From Acholeplasmataceae bacterium (GTDB taxonomy: Bacteria; Bacillota_I; Bacilli_A; Acholeplasmatales; Acholeplasmataceae), in contig JALNWO010000023.1 of the NCBI GenBank assembly GCA_023230825.1, positions 1 to 16,092 of the forward strand: a DNA stretch of 16,092 nucleotides, written 5' to 3'. Made by a program: the position numbers and the translations under genes. The notes under the pieces are model-generated. The model was not told the origin of the DNA. It was given only the letters and a program-made list of their open reading frames with translations, and did not search any database. Of this stretch, positions 15,719 through 16,092 are shown in pieces; position 1 is the stretch's first letter; each line of letters begins with the position of its first letter.

Positions 15719-15759
15719 ACAAGCTGTATCCTAGGAAACCAGCTTAAAAAAACAGGGAG
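15719..15759 (+). promoter_or_regulatory. candidate preQ1-I riboswitch
   Basis: A 6-bp stem AAGCTG (15721-15726) / CAGCTT (15740-15745) encloses a 13-base loop containing CCT and AAAC. It is followed by an A-rich tail, AAAAAAACAGGGAG. The AGG of the tail (15754-15756) can pair with CCT of the loop (15730-15732), giving the H-type pseudoknot with an A-rich strand seen in preQ1-I aptamers. The paired AGGG is also the ribosome binding site of the next gene, so ligand binding would block translation. Size, tail and neighbouring gene all agree with this class; the loop consensus was judged by eye only. Confidence 0.72.
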
Positions 15760-15766
15760 ATTTTTA

Positions 15767-16092
15767 ATGAAAGCCTTAACTTTAAGAGATTTTATTATGC
15801 AATCGATGATTGCTGCATTGTATGTAGTATTGGTTTATACGTTTCAATTTTTAAGTTTTGAAATGGTTCAATTTCGGATTGCCGAATGTTTGCTAATCCT
15901 TGTTTATTTTAATAAAAAACACGCTGTTGGTTTAACATTTGGAACTTTTTTGGCAAATTATTTCTTAAGTCCTTATGGGCTCATTGACGCTGTTTTTGGT
16001 ACTTCTGCAACCATTTTGGCCTTACTGTTAATGATAGCAATTCAAAAACCAAAAATTGTTTCGCTCCTCTTTCCGGCCATTACAAATGGAAT
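15767..16092 (+). CDS. queT: QueT-family queuosine precursor transporter, 5' part
   Basis: The only plus-strand gene. From the ATG at 15767, 108 codons run open to the window edge. The start, MKALTLRDFIMQSMIAALYV, leads into a first membrane segment, then FRIAECLLILVYFNKKHAVGL, then LTFGTFLANYFLSPYGLIDA followed by GTSATILALLLM. The RxxE/D segment after helix 1 and the GxFLAN...SPxGxxD segment are typical of the QueT family (small membrane proteins, often behind preQ1 riboswitches, thought to be the substrate-binding part of ECF-type uptake of preQ0/preQ1). The leader carries a candidate preQ1 riboswitch over its ribosome site, and tgt is divergent. The C-terminal half is missing from the window. 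No queC/D/E/F synthesis genes are present here. Confidence 0.9.
   Translation, partial: MKALTLRDFIMQSMIAALYVVLVYTFQFLSFEMVQFRIAECLLILVYFNKKHAVGLTFGTFLANYFLSPYGLIDAVFGTSATILALLLMIAIQKPKIVSLLFPAITNG

Noticed and set aside
1..16092. TGA read as tryptophan (mollicute code)
   Set aside because: Several genes end in TGA at exactly the expected family length (ychF, surE), and tryptophans are encoded by TGG.
1..16092. Mobile elements, CRISPR arrays, tRNA or rRNA genes, toxin-antitoxin or phage-defence genes
   Set aside because: No tandem spaced repeats, transposase-like protein, tRNA-like cloverleaf or defence motif was seen on either strand.

Overview
The window looks like a chromosomal segment of a low-GC, Firmicutes-derived bacterium. 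It is AT-rich, has strong AGGAGG-type ribosome binding sites, a T-box leader before ileS, and ftsZ/yggS/sepF neighbours typical of that group. TGA is used as a stop (ychF, the non-catalytic M16 gene, the YczE-like gene, surE), so this is not a TGA=Trp mollicute. The small genes (115-aa SSB, 113-aa SepF, 196-aa YggS) and shortened cluster would suit an Acholeplasma/Izemoplasma/Haloplasma-like or Erysipelotrichia-like lineage. That placement is inference only. Every gene except the last is on the minus strand, so the layout below runs from high to low coordinates.

Right end (15.66-16.09 kb): a divergent promoter pair separates tgt (minus) from a queT-type transporter gene (plus, cut by the window edge). 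The queT leader folds like a small class-I preQ1 riboswitch whose pseudoknot would cover the ribosome binding site. Together they look like a queuosine precursor salvage unit: import of precursor, then insertion into tRNA. The Tgt protein lacks all three cysteines of the usual zinc site, which is the most unusual protein feature here.

Cell-division and translation block (15.66-7.6 kb): tgt, ftsZ, ychF, yggS, sepF, T-box, ileS, surE. This is a compressed form of the Firmicutes ftsZ-ylmE-ylmF-ylmG-ylmH-divIVA-ileS neighbourhood, with ylmG, ylmH and divIVA absent and ychF inserted. ileS is controlled by a T-box with a likely AUC (Ile) specifier. ftsZ is followed by a small terminator, and a 13-base sequence is repeated exactly on either side of its start.

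Middle operon (7.6-1.7 kb): a good sigmaA promoter lies over the end of surE and drives an unrecognised 285-aa protein, a YczE-like membrane protein, deoC, deoD and two M16 peptidase-family proteins, with a short SSB beyond. Genes are tightly coupled: two 23-nt overlaps, one TAATG junction and one ATGA junction. The M16 pair divides its functional motifs: one has the zinc-binding HxxEH, the other the R/Y substrate motif. A terminator-like hairpin lies inside the 3' end of the second M16 gene, and another follows ssb.

Left end (1.65-0 kb): a separate promoter drives a LolD/MacB-type ABC ATPase and its FtsX-family permease, which runs off the window. No tRNA, rRNA, CRISPR, insertion sequence or prophage gene was seen. 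The only gene-free stretch over 200 bases is the T-box leader.
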